Assembly: GCA_018436725.1 (NCBI GenBank)
Contig: JAHDKT010000070.1
Span: 32,164-96,163, forward strand
Direction: 5' to 3'
DNA length: 64,000 nucleotides
Origin: Synergistaceae bacterium
Lineage (GTDB): Bacteria > Synergistota > Synergistia > Synergistales > Aminobacteriaceae
A program made the translations under genes and the position numbers. The notes beneath the pieces were generated by a model. It ran no database searches. It was given only the letters and a program-made list of their open reading frames with translations, and was not told the DNA's origin. Of this stretch, positions 25,205-33,180 are shown in pieces (position 1 is the first letter of the stretch; every line of letters begins with the position of its first letter).

Positions 25205-26227
25205 GTGAAGAAAGGGAACATGCTCGGAACAATTCTTGCGCTCATTCTAGTTTTTACCATTTCCGGAACCGCATTCGCGGCGAAAACGATCAGAGTGTCG
25301 CTCTGCAACTCGGAAACGCATCCTCAGTCTCTGGGACTGCAACTTTTCAAGACGCTCGTGGAAGAACAGACGAACGGCGAGTTACAAGTCAACCTCTACT
25401 ACAACTCCCAGCTTGGAGGCGAACGAGAATCCGTGGAACAGGTCAAGAACGGCCTGCTGGAGATGGCGACAGCCTCGGCCGGCCCCATGACCACTTTCAA
25501 CGCGCGCTTCATGGTCCTCGACATCCCCTATGCGTTCAACGACTATAACGAGGCGTGGATGGTAATGGACGGCCCCGCCGCTCAGGCGCTGTTCAGATCG
25601 TGCGAAGAGGTCGGCCTGAAAGGCCTTGCATGGATGGAGAACGGATTCCGCCATACGACGAATTCCTTGAAAGCGATCAACACGATCAAGGATTTCGAAG
25701 GGCTTAAAATACGTACGATGGAGGCTCCGATGCATATGGAGACCTTCAAGGCGCTGGGCGCCAATCCGACTCCGGTCCCGTGGACGGAGCTGTACATGGT
25801 GTTGCAGCAGAGAGTCGTCGACGGCCAGGAGAATCCGCTGGCGAATATTTGGGAAGTGAAGATGTACGAGGTCCAGAAATACACGTCGCTCGACGGACAT
25901 ATCTACGATCCGATGCCCCTGGTGGCCAATCTCGACTGGTTCAAAGAGCTGACGGAGGAGCAGCAGCGCATAGTTCAGACGGCGGCGGTTCTCGGACAGA
26001 ATTACAGCCGTTCCGTAAACGCGGCGCGCGAGCAATATATTGTTGAACTTCTGGAGAAAAAGGGAATGCAGGTCAATGCGGTCTCCGAAGCGGAGAAAGA
26101 AAAAATGCGCAACGCCACGCAGGCCGGGATCGTCGGAAAAATCAAGGAAAAAACCGACCCGAAATTCGTCGATCTGTGGCTTTCCAACATCGAACAAGCC
26201 CGGAAGGACGTCAGGGCGGGGCTTTAA
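25205..26227 (+). CDS. dctP: TRAP transporter solute-binding protein (DctP), second system
   Basis: A 340-residue periplasmic binding protein with a signal peptide (hydrophobic ILALILVFTISGTAFA, cleavage near AFA-AK). DctP marks include the ligand-Arg region EGLKIRTMEAPMH and the helix RVVDGQENPLANI. The GTG at 25205 is the start, eight bases after AAGGGGG. Identity to the DctP of the first operon looks only moderate, so the two transporters probably have different ligands. The neighbouring LarA-like and glycerate-kinase genes point to a 2-hydroxy or sugar acid. Confidence 0.93.
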   Translation: MKKGNMLGTILALILVFTISGTAFAAKTIRVSLCNSETHPQSLGLQLFKTLVEEQTNGELQVNLYYNSQLGGERESVEQVKNGLLEMATASAGPMTTFNARFMVLDIPYAFNDYNEAWMVMDGPAAQALFRSCEEVGLKGLAWMENGFRHTTNSLKAINTIKDFEGLKIRTMEAPMHMETFKALGANPTPVPWTELYMVLQQRVVDGQENPLANIWEVKMYEVQKYTSLDGHIYDPMPLVANLDWFKELTEEQQRIVQTAAVLGQNYSRSVNAAREQYIVELLEKKGMQVNAVSEAEKEKMRNATQAGIVGKIKEKTDPKFVDLWLSNIEQARKDVRAGL

Positions 26228-26239
26228 GTTTTTGCAGGA

Positions 26240-26265
26240 GGTCGGGCGGTCGATCCCGCCCGACC
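26240..26265 (+). terminator. intercistronic hairpin between dctP and dctQ
   Basis: Perfect 10-bp stem GGTCGGGCGG (26240-26249) with its complement at 26256-26265 and a 6-base loop, 12 bp after the dctP stop. There is no T-run, so it more likely blocks 3' decay of the dctP message than terminates transcription. Confidence 0.5.
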
Positions 26266-26295
26266 CAGAATCTCCGGGGAAAGGACCGATTGCAG

Positions 26296-26802
26296 ATGAA
26301 GAAGGATCGATACTGCTCCTTTTGTGAACGATGCGTCAAAGGGCTTACCGTCGCCTCGATGTTTTTTTGCTCGGCGATGCTGGGCGTCGCTCTCGCGCAC
26401 GTCGTCATGCGGTACATTTTCAACAACGCGCTGACCTGGTCCGAAGAGTTCCTCAGGTTCGCGATGGTGTGGTTCACCCTCGTCAGCGCGGCCGTTCTTC
26501 ACTACCAAAAAGGGCATGTGGGAATCGTCATCTTCCGCGACATGTTCCCGGACGGACTCCGAGCGATCTGCATCCGTGTCGTCCCGGTGCTGGCGGTCAT
26601 AGCGACCGCTTCCGTAGCTGTAAACGGAGTACGACTCCTCTTCCGAACCTATAAGCAAATTACCCCTGCGCTCGGCATTTCGATGGCGGTTCCGTACGCG
26701 GCCATTCCGGTGGGTTTTTTCTTCATGACGCTCTTCGGTATCGCACATATTATCGAACTTACTTTCGGAGAAAATATCCCGGAAAGAGAAAATTTTTCCT
26801 AG
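26296..26802 (+). CDS. dctQ: TRAP transporter small membrane subunit (DctQ), second system
   Basis: A 168-residue protein with four predicted membrane helices and the DctQ hallmark LTWSEEFLRFAMVWFTLVSAA. The ATG at 26296 gives the normal family length; the open frame upstream overlaps the end of dctP and the hairpin and is rejected. It acts with the DctM and DctP subunits upstream. A Cys-rich N-terminus (CSFCERC) precedes the first helix, which is unusual but may have no function. Confidence 0.9.
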   Translation: MKKDRYCSFCERCVKGLTVASMFFCSAMLGVALAHVVMRYIFNNALTWSEEFLRFAMVWFTLVSAAVLHYQKGHVGIVIFRDMFPDGLRAICIRVVPVLAVIATASVAVNGVRLLFRTYKQITPALGISMAVPYAAIPVGFFFMTLFGIAHIIELTFGENIPERENFS

Positions 26803-26824
26803 AAGTCATGAGGGGTCGACGAGA

Positions 26825-28120
26825 ATGTACACCATAGAAGAAAAGGCGCTCGCGATGGTCTATTTCGACCTGGAGGAAAATACGTTCCTTCGTCTCCCGA
26901 AGGAGCGTTTCGCCGGATTCATTCCTCCCATGGCATCTCCGAAGCCTTCCGCGGACTTCATAGAGAAAGCGTTCGAGGCTCCTGTGCATTCGCCCCGCTT
27001 GCGCGACCTCGCACAAGGCGGGAAGAACGCGGTCATTCTCGTCTCCGACGCGACGAGACAGGTTCCCACGGCAAGCGTGCTGCCGAAGATCCTGAAAGAG
27101 CTGGAGGAGGCGGGACTCTCGGCCGAGAATGTCTCGTGCATCGTCGCCACCGGGGTTCATCGACGGGCCACTCCCCTGGAGATGCGGCAGATACTTGGTG
27201 ACGGCACGGGGAGCATGATACGGATCGAAAATCACGACCCTTTCGATCCCGCGAAACTCGTCGATTTAGGAAAAACTTCCCTCGGTACGCCGATATACGT
27301 CAATAAGAAAGCGTACGAAGCGGATCTTCGCATCGTCGTCGGTAAGGTGGAGCCGCATGAATTCGCAGGTTTCTCCGGGGGAAGAAAATCCGTTCTTCCG
27401 GGCATCGTTTCGGAAACTACGATCGGAGTCAACCATCGCCCGGAGATGATTCTTCATCCGAAGGCAACGATCGGCGAATGGAAAGATAATCCTGTGAGCA
27501 AAGATATGACGGAAGCCGCCCGGATGCTCGGGGTCGATTTCTGCGTCAATATCCTGGTGGATTCACAAAACCGACCGACCTGCGTCATTTGCGGCGATCT
27601 CGAAAAAAGCCACGCCCTCGCCATCGAAAAAGTCGCCGAGGGTACGAGCGTTCCTTTGAAAACACGGCCCCGGATCATCGTGACGACACCGGGAAGCCCT
27701 TTGAATATAAACTTTTATCAAAGTATGAAGGCCATCATCGCGACGGCTCCCATCATGGCGGAAAACGGTGTTATAATTCTTTATTCCCGGTGCGCGGAGG
27801 GAATGGGATCGGAAGATATGCTTCTACCGTTCGAAAAGGGGAAGAGCGTCGATGAAACTCTGGCGTTCCTTTTTGGCAACTATAGAATTCAAATGGACCA
27901 CGCTCTGTTGCTCTGCAAAATTCTCCAGTCGGGAGTTCGAGTCATCGTCGTCTCCAAGAACCTTTCCCCGAAAGCTCTCGAAAAAATGCACATCCTTTCG
28001 GCGACTTCGCTGAACGAAGCCTTGGAAACGGCTTTTTCGATTCTTGGGAGAGACGAATCGGTTCTCTTCTACCCATGTCCTCAGCGCACACTCCCTTACA
28101 TATCGGAGGATTGCGTGTGA
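26825..28120 (+). CDS. larA: LarA-family racemase/epimerase (nickel-pincer-dependent 2-hydroxyacid racemase-like)
   Basis: A 431-residue member of the lactate racemase family, which inverts the C2 stereocentre of 2-hydroxyacids with a nickel pincer nucleotide. Residues matching those of L. plantarum LarA are present: D75 and R78 (SDATRQVP), H112 (GVHRRAT), H178 (VEPHEFAGFSGG), the cofactor-tethering K188 (GGRKSVLPG) and the nickel ligand H204 (GVNHRPEM). The cofactor site therefore looks intact. LarB, LarC and LarE, which build the cofactor, are not in the window and must be encoded elsewhere if this enzyme is active. LarA homologues act on many 2-hydroxyacids besides lactate (for example malate or sugar acids). 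Its stop overlaps the next gene's GTG by four bases. Confidence 0.86.
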   Translation: MYTIEEKALAMVYFDLEENTFLRLPKERFAGFIPPMASPKPSADFIEKAFEAPVHSPRLRDLAQGGKNAVILVSDATRQVPTASVLPKILKELEEAGLSAENVSCIVATGVHRRATPLEMRQILGDGTGSMIRIENHDPFDPAKLVDLGKTSLGTPIYVNKKAYEADLRIVVGKVEPHEFAGFSGGRKSVLPGIVSETTIGVNHRPEMILHPKATIGEWKDNPVSKDMTEAARMLGVDFCVNILVDSQNRPTCVICGDLEKSHALAIEKVAEGTSVPLKTRPRIIVTTPGSPLNINFYQSMKAIIATAPIMAENGVIILYSRCAEGMGSEDMLLPFEKGKSVDETLAFLFGNYRIQMDHALLLCKILQSGVRVIVVSKNLSPKALEKMHILSATSLNEALETAFSILGRDESVLFYPCPQRTLPYISEDCV

Positions 28121-28791
28121 ATAACGGCACGGAAGTACAAAAACCGGCATTGAAAAGAAGAGTGTTGAGCGACGACGTCGTGGAGTATCTTATCGACGCG
28201 ATTATGAAGGGCGACTTCCCTCCGGGGAGCAAGATCGTGGAGCTGCAAGTCGCACGACTGCTCGAAGTAAGTCAGTCGACGATACGAGAAGCTCTTAGAG
28301 AATTGGAAACGCGCGGTTTTCTGGAATCGAGACCTTTCAGGGGGACATTCGTACGAAAATTCACTCTCGAAGGGTTGAAAGATTACTTCAAGACCCGCAC
28401 CGAATTGGAGCTGATAGCCGCCCGATGGGCTGTCGAAAACGACTTTGCGAGCATGGACCTCGCTCGAATCGAGCGGTGCGTTCAGGAGATGGGGCGATTC
28501 GTCGTCGAGGAGGACCACGTCGCCTTCCGTAAAAAAGATATGGAATTTCACAAAACCCTTGTGGAAGGTTCCGGAAGTCCCTCGCTTCTTTCGGCCTGGA
28601 GCGCTCTTTGTCACAGCTATTGGGCCTATTTCGGCCTGTATTTCGAACAGAAACAGTATAACCTTGCGGATCAGACAGGAAAACATGCCGCCATTTTCAC
28701 TCTGTTGTCGGCGGGGAGGCTTGGTGAATTGAGAGAAAGCATCGAGAGCCACTACGTCGACATCGGCGTTATTCTCGACCTCATGGAGTAG
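28117..28791 (+). CDS. GntR-family regulator, FCD type, of the second TRAP operon
   Basis: A 224-residue regulator with a winged helix (ARLLEVSQSTIREALRELETRG) and an FCD ligand domain. The GTG at 28117 overlaps the LarA stop (GTGA) and follows GGAGGA by six bases. An earlier in-frame ATG at 28075 lacks such a site. It is coupled to the catabolic gene upstream and probably senses the cluster's substrate or an intermediate. The likely target is the palindrome near 23.71 kb or the AT-rich region before the enolase-like gene. Confidence 0.9.
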   Translation: MNNGTEVQKPALKRRVLSDDVVEYLIDAIMKGDFPPGSKIVELQVARLLEVSQSTIREALRELETRGFLESRPFRGTFVRKFTLEGLKDYFKTRTELELIAARWAVENDFASMDLARIERCVQEMGRFVVEEDHVAFRKKDMEFHKTLVEGSGSPSLLSAWSALCHSYWAYFGLYFEQKQYNLADQTGKHAAIFTLLSAGRLGELRESIESHYVDIGVILDLME

Positions 28792-28918
28792 CGCGCTACG
28801 CAATGCAGCGTGGACGAACAATACTCGCAAAGGAAGGATGCTGAGAAAAGAAGAGGTTACGACGACCGGCGTTTCGAGAAAGATTATTACTTAATTAATA
28901 TATAAGGAGATGAGTTTG

Positions 28919-30199
28919 ATGTACTTGGGAAGAGAGAGATTTACCATCACCGGAATTGTTGCTCGGGAGATTCTCGACTGCCGTTTCAACCCCACGATTC
29001 AGGTCGACGTCTGGGTAGGGAATGAAATTTTCGGTCGGGCGGATGTTCCTGCCGGGCGTTCCAGAGGGGAGAAGGAAGCCTGGGAAATCCGCGACGGAGA
29101 CAAAAAGGTCTATGGAGGACTCGGGGTGGGGCGAGCGATCAGAAATATCGAAGACCGCATCGCACCGGCCATCGTCGGAATGGACGTTCGGGATCAGAGG
29201 AACATCGACTTGGCCATGATCGCGCTGGACGGCACACCGAACAAACAAAATATCGGAGGAAACGCCGTCATAGGGGTTTCGATGGCGACTGCGCGCGCTG
29301 CGGCGAACGCCTGCGGGCTTCCTCTGTACCGTTACCTCAACGCGAACGCCCATGTGCTTCCCGTGCCTCTGTTGAACTATATCAACGGCGGACGACTCAC
29401 CTCCAACGATCTCGATTTTCAGGAAATCTGCATCTTTCCCGTGGGCGCCGAAACCTTCCGCGAATCCATGATCATCGGATGGGACGTCTACAACGCTCTG
29501 CGGGACATCCTTTCGAGCAAATACGGTAAGCTGGCGGTGAACGTCGGCGACGAAGGCGGATTCGCGCCCCCCATCGTAAGCACGAAAGAGGCCATGGACC
29601 ACCTCGTTCGCGCCGTCGAAGTCACCGGACACGCCGACAAGGTCATGTACGGATTCGACTGCGCAGCGACGCATTTCTACGATGCGGAGAAAAAGATGTA
29701 CAAGTTCGAAGGGGAGTACAGAACCCGGACCGAGCTGCTTGATTTCTACAAGGATCTTGTGAAGACGTACCCCATCGCTTCGATGGAGGATCCCTTCGAC
29801 GAAAACGACATCGAGGGATTCGACATGGCGACGAAAGAACTCGGTATCCAGATCGTAGGAGACGACTTCCTCTGCACGAACCCGAAGCTTATTCGCGAAC
29901 GGGGGGCTCGCTGCAATGCGCTCCTTCTCAAGTTCAATCAGGTCGGGACGCTTTCCGAGACTCTGGACGCCGCCGAAAGCTCCTACAGACATCAGTTCGG
30001 CATCATGGTGTCCGAACGCTCCGGAGAAACCGAAGATCCTATCCTTTCCGACGTCGCCGTCGGCATCAACGCCGGCCAGATAAAGACGGGAGCGACCCGC
30101 TCGGAAAGGACCGTAAAGTACAATCGTCTTCTCGAAATCGAAACTGAACTCGGCGACGCCGCTCTGTACGCCGGACGTCTTTTCAGAAATCCCTTCTAA
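28919..30199 (+). CDS. enolase-superfamily paralogue with altered active site
   Basis: A 426-residue protein clearly built like enolase (2-phosphoglycerate dehydratase) from end to end, but with key loops changed. Kept: the metal ligands D247, E290 and D315, E169, E212 (DEGGFAP), the catalytic base K338 (LLLKFNQVG), R367/S368 and K389 (GQIKTG). Changed: the N-terminal DSRGNPT signature is DCRFNPT (residues 20-26); the mobile loop SGASTG is AGRSRG (45-50); the GGEHADNN loop is GGRLTSND, losing its histidine; and SHRSGE is SERSGE, so the catalytic-site His is E366. It is therefore unlikely to be the housekeeping enolase. It may dehydrate a related, perhaps non-phosphorylated or differently substituted, acid. 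The ATG at 28919 lies nine bases after AAGGAG. It is followed by glycerate kinase. Confidence 0.8.
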   Translation: MYLGRERFTITGIVAREILDCRFNPTIQVDVWVGNEIFGRADVPAGRSRGEKEAWEIRDGDKKVYGGLGVGRAIRNIEDRIAPAIVGMDVRDQRNIDLAMIALDGTPNKQNIGGNAVIGVSMATARAAANACGLPLYRYLNANAHVLPVPLLNYINGGRLTSNDLDFQEICIFPVGAETFRESMIIGWDVYNALRDILSSKYGKLAVNVGDEGGFAPPIVSTKEAMDHLVRAVEVTGHADKVMYGFDCAATHFYDAEKKMYKFEGEYRTRTELLDFYKDLVKTYPIASMEDPFDENDIEGFDMATKELGIQIVGDDFLCTNPKLIRERGARCNALLLKFNQVGTLSETLDAAESSYRHQFGIMVSERSGETEDPILSDVAVGINAGQIKTGATRSERTVKYNRLLEIETELGDAALYAGRLFRNPF

Positions 30200-30220
30200 A
30201 AAAGCGTCCGACACGATCGC

Positions 30221-30251
30221 AGAGGGCCGGAGAAAACCGCTCCGGCCCTCT
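30221..30251 (+). terminator. GC-rich hairpin after the enolase-like gene
   Basis: Perfect 12-bp stem AGAGGGCCGGAG (30221-30232) with its complement at 30240-30251, 7-base loop and no T-run. It lies between the enolase-like gene and glycerate kinase, so it is probably a processing or stability element or a weak terminator. Confidence 0.5.
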
Positions 30252-30278
30252 ATCCGCAGAGAATCGGAGTGGTACAGT

Positions 30279-31640
30279 ATGAACTACGTTAAAAATATTG
30301 ATGAACTGCTCTCTCACGGGAACAGGGAACTTCGCTCCGAGGCCCTCGAAATATTGAACGCAGGCCTCCGACATGCCGATCCCGGAAGGGCGGCGCGCGA
30401 CCTGATCCGTTTCGACCATGCCACCGAAACTCTTTCCATCGGAGGAGTTTCCCGAAAACCGGGAGAGTTTGCCAATATCTACGTCATCGGAGCGGGGAAA
30501 GCGACGTTTCCCATCGCGCGGGCGCTCGACGAGATTTTCGGCGAACGCATCGCCGAAGGAATCGTCATTTGCAAAGACGGACAAGAGGGAGAGCTACGCA
30601 ACATTCAACTTCGCCTCGCCAGTCATCCGATTCCGAACGAACAGGGGATGGCGGCTGCGGCCGATATTCTTGCTCTCGCGCGGAAGACGAGAGAACGAGA
30701 CCTCGTCTTCGCCTGTATCACGGGGGGAAGTTCCGCACTTCTTCCCCTGCCGATTCCCGAGATCACGCTCGAAGACAAAAAAAAAGCCAACAAGATATTG
30801 CTTACATGCGGCGCCAACATTCTCGAAATAAACGCGGTGCGCAAGCATTTGAGCCTTGTCAAAGGGGGACTGCTCGCCCGCGCCGTCGATCCCGGGGCCT
30901 TGCTGGTGAATCTCACCGTCTCGGACGTCATCGGGGATCCTCTGGACTACATCACCGATCCTACGGTACCGGATACCTCGACCTTTGCGGATGCCCGAAA
31001 CACTTTGGACAAGTACGACCTTTGGGACAAAATACCTGCGTCCATAGCCCGCTATTTAAGAAATCCGCCGCCGGAGCGGGAAACGCCGAAGTCTTTCGAC
31101 GACCGCCGCATAGAGAATCATATTCTGGTTCCGGGCGACGCGGCGTGCAAAGGAGCGGCTCTCCGAGCGCGGGAACTGGGGTTCGATACGATGATCCTCT
31201 CCACGATGTTCGAAGGAGAGAGTAAAGAATTGGGAAGAACGTTCGCCTTCATCGCGAAAGAGGTACGCGCGAACTCCCGTCCGCTCGCCGTCCCGTGCGC
31301 CTTTATCGGAGGCGGAGAAACAACGGTCACCGTCAGCGGCGAAGGAGGAGAAGGCGGTCCGAATCAGGAGTTCGCCATCGGCTGCGCCCTTGAAATAGGA
31401 ACTTTGCAGGATGTGGTGACGGCAGGGCTCGACACGGACGGCACGGACGGCCCCACCCTCTGCGCCGGCGGCATCGCCGACGAGTATTCCATTAAAAGGG
31501 CGAGAGGAATCGGTATCGATCTTTACGAAGCGCTCAAACGGCATGATACGACCGCACCGCTGCTCCGCCTGGGCGACGCTATCATGACCGGCAATACCGG
31601 CACCAACGTCAACGACCTGAAAATCATGCTTCTCCGTTGA
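30279..31640 (+). CDS. glycerate 2-kinase (GckA/TtuD, MOFRL family)
   Basis: A 453-residue cytoplasmic kinase expected to convert D-glycerate to 2-phosphoglycerate with ATP. Family segments are VIGAGKATFPIARAL near residue 70, the Ser-rich CITGGSSAL loop, and the C-terminal MOFRL domain with GGGETTVTV, GGPNQEFAI and DTDGTDGPT. Its product is the normal substrate of enolase, and an enolase-like gene lies directly upstream. The start at 30279 has GGAG nine bases before it. The stop lies 30 bp before the next gene. In other bacteria this kinase ends routes for glyoxylate, tartrate, hydroxypyruvate and glucarate. Confidence 0.92.
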   Translation: MNYVKNIDELLSHGNRELRSEALEILNAGLRHADPGRAARDLIRFDHATETLSIGGVSRKPGEFANIYVIGAGKATFPIARALDEIFGERIAEGIVICKDGQEGELRNIQLRLASHPIPNEQGMAAAADILALARKTRERDLVFACITGGSSALLPLPIPEITLEDKKKANKILLTCGANILEINAVRKHLSLVKGGLLARAVDPGALLVNLTVSDVIGDPLDYITDPTVPDTSTFADARNTLDKYDLWDKIPASIARYLRNPPPERETPKSFDDRRIENHILVPGDAACKGAALRARELGFDTMILSTMFEGESKELGRTFAFIAKEVRANSRPLAVPCAFIGGGETTVTVSGEGGEGGPNQEFAIGCALEIGTLQDVVTAGLDTDGTDGPTLCAGGIADEYSIKRARGIGIDLYEALKRHDTTAPLLRLGDAIMTGNTGTNVNDLKIMLLR

Positions 31641-31669
31641 TCTCCCGCATATCGATGGAGGTGAACACT

Positions 31670-32644
31670 ATGCGCGACATCGTTTTCGCCGATTCTTTTC
31701 ATCTCTCTCCCGCTGCGGAAGAGAGAATCGCTTCGCTCGGAACAATTTTCCGATGCTCGCTCGACGAAAGAGAACGCCTTCTCGCAGCCGCCCCCGGCGC
31801 CGATCTTATCGTCGCGGAATACGCCCGCATCGACGAAGAACTTCTTGCACGGTGCGAAAAGTTGCGCGGCATCATCGTGTACGGCATCGGCGTGAACCAT
31901 ATCGACCTTGAAGCGGCGTCGAAGAGAGGCGTCCCAGTAGCGAATTCGCGCGGAGGAAACGCGGAAGCGGTAGCCGAACTCGCGCTCTCTCTCATGCTGG
32001 AGTGTCTTCGCCGCACCGGACGGGCGAACTCGTTCATAACGTCCGGACAATGGAATGCGGGGGACAGCGCGGCGCTTCCTTCCTGGATGCAGGGAGGTGA
32101 ATTGAAAGGGAAAACCCTCGGCATTCTCGGTCCGGGCGCCATCGGCGGACGTATCGGAGTTCTCGGAGAAGCCTTCGGCATGCGCGTGGTCGTTTACGGC
32201 GGAAATACATACTCCGGAGCGTGGTCCCGGCTTTCTCTGGACGATCTACTCGCGGCCGCCGACATCGTTTCCGTGAACCTTCCCCTCGTAGAAAGCACTG
32301 CGGGACTCCTTTCGCGGGAAAAACTCCAGCGAATGAAAAACGGAAGCCTCCTCGTCGTTACGTCGCGAGGAGGAATCGTCGACGAGGCTGCGCTCGCAAC
32401 GCTTCTCTCCGCGGGACATATTGCCGGAGCGGGGCTCGATGTCTTCGCGGAAGAGCCTCTACCGGCATCCTCTCCCCTTTTGTCGGCTCCGAACATCGTC
32501 CTTACTCCCCATATGGGAGGCTCTACGGAAGAAGCTGTGATCAACATCTCGAATATCATCGCCGAATGTTGCGCAACTCTCCTCGCCGGGAGACTCCCCG
32601 AAACCACGGTCAACAAAAAACTATTAACAACGGGAGACCGCTGA
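31670..32644 (+). CDS. D-isomer-specific 2-hydroxyacid dehydrogenase (phosphoglycerate dehydrogenase-like)
   Basis: A 324-residue NAD(P)-dependent oxidoreductase. The Rossmann motif GILGPGAIG spans about residues 151-159 and the catalytic residues are R233 (TSRGGI), E262 (FAEEPL) and H281 (TPHMGGS). It lacks the ACT domain of biosynthetic SerA. With glycerate kinase just upstream, a plausible role is interconversion of glycerate and hydroxypyruvate, or oxidation of the LarA product; this is inference. The ATG at 31670 follows GGAGGTG; the earlier in-frame ATG at 31637 overlaps the kinase stop but lacks a ribosome site. It is the last gene of the second TRAP cluster. Confidence 0.9.
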   Translation: MRDIVFADSFHLSPAAEERIASLGTIFRCSLDERERLLAAAPGADLIVAEYARIDEELLARCEKLRGIIVYGIGVNHIDLEAASKRGVPVANSRGGNAEAVAELALSLMLECLRRTGRANSFITSGQWNAGDSAALPSWMQGGELKGKTLGILGPGAIGGRIGVLGEAFGMRVVVYGGNTYSGAWSRLSLDDLLAAADIVSVNLPLVESTAGLLSREKLQRMKNGSLLVVTSRGGIVDEAALATLLSAGHIAGAGLDVFAEEPLPASSPLLSAPNIVLTPHMGGSTEEAVINISNIIAECCATLLAGRLPETTVNKKLLTTGDR

Positions 32645-32675
32645 CTTTTTTATTCCGTTATTTTAATCGTCCTTC

Positions 32676-32684
32676 TGATACAAT
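32676..32684 (+). promoter_or_regulatory. extended -10 promoter of the hemerythrin-cheC-cheD operon
   Basis: TG (32676-32677), one base, then TACAAT (32679-32684), without a good -35. The 13-mer CTTCTGATACAAT around it recurs exactly before the BMP transporter operon (59523-59535). The start would fall near 32691, at the base of the following hairpin. Confidence 0.5.
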
Positions 32685-32689
32685 ATAAA

Positions 32690-32717
32690 CAGCCCCTCCG
32701 TACACGAGGGCTGTTTT
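32690..32717 (+). terminator. Rho-independent terminator of the second TRAP cluster
   Basis: CAGCCCCTC (32690-32698) pairs with GAGGGCTG (32706-32713) with one bulged C, and is followed by TTTT. It lies 45 bp after the dehydrogenase stop. Because the hemerythrin promoter appears to start at its first bases, the same hairpin would also form the 5' end of that transcript. Confidence 0.7.
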
Positions 32718-32745
32718 GTAATTTCCCACGACGGGAGGAATACGG

Positions 32746-33180
32746 ATGGACATACAGTGGAGCGACGAACTCGCCATCGGTATCGGCATCATCGACGACC
32801 AGCACAGAAAACTGATCGAGCGAATCGCCTCCTTTTCGCGCGCCGTGGACAGCGGCGATATGCGCAAGGTCGAAGAGACGGTGAACTACCTCGTTGGGTA
32901 CGCGATCCAGCACTTCGGCGCAGAAGAGCTGATCATGATCCGCAACTGCTACGACCAGTTCAAGGAGCACAGGGACGAGCACAGCTGGTTCATCAAGCAG
33001 GTGTTCGACGCGCACACCAGCCTGGTGAAAAAGGAGTCCTTCACGCAGCGGCAGGTGGAGGAGCTTCGGGACATGCTGTACGAATGGACCGTGGATCACA
33101 TCATGGTGAAGGACAAGCGCATCGCGCAGACGCTGAACAGCTTCGGCGGACCGCTGCGCCAGGGAGCCGGGCTCTCATGA
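32746..33180 (+). CDS. bacteriohemerythrin (O2-binding diiron protein)
   Basis: A 144-residue single-domain hemerythrin. All seven diiron ligands expected for the family are present: H20 (DDQH), H56 and E60 (HFGAEE), H75 and H79 (HRDEH), H118 and D123 (DHIMVKD). It should bind oxygen reversibly in the cytoplasm, as a sensor, carrier or scavenger. It is the first gene of a three-gene operon, with its stop overlapping the cheC start by four bases (ATGA). That coupling suggests an oxygen signal into chemotaxis adaptation. The start follows GGGAGGA. Confidence 0.95.
   Translation: MDIQWSDELAIGIGIIDDQHRKLIERIASFSRAVDSGDMRKVEETVNYLVGYAIQHFGAEELIMIRNCYDQFKEHRDEHSWFIKQVFDAHTSLVKKESFTQRQVEELRDMLYEWTVDHIMVKDKRIAQTLNSFGGPLRQGAGLS

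Noticed and set aside
28919..30199. Simple call as housekeeping enolase (eno)
   Set aside because: Several positions that are invariant in true enolases are changed, including both active-site histidines, so the symbol eno would mislead.
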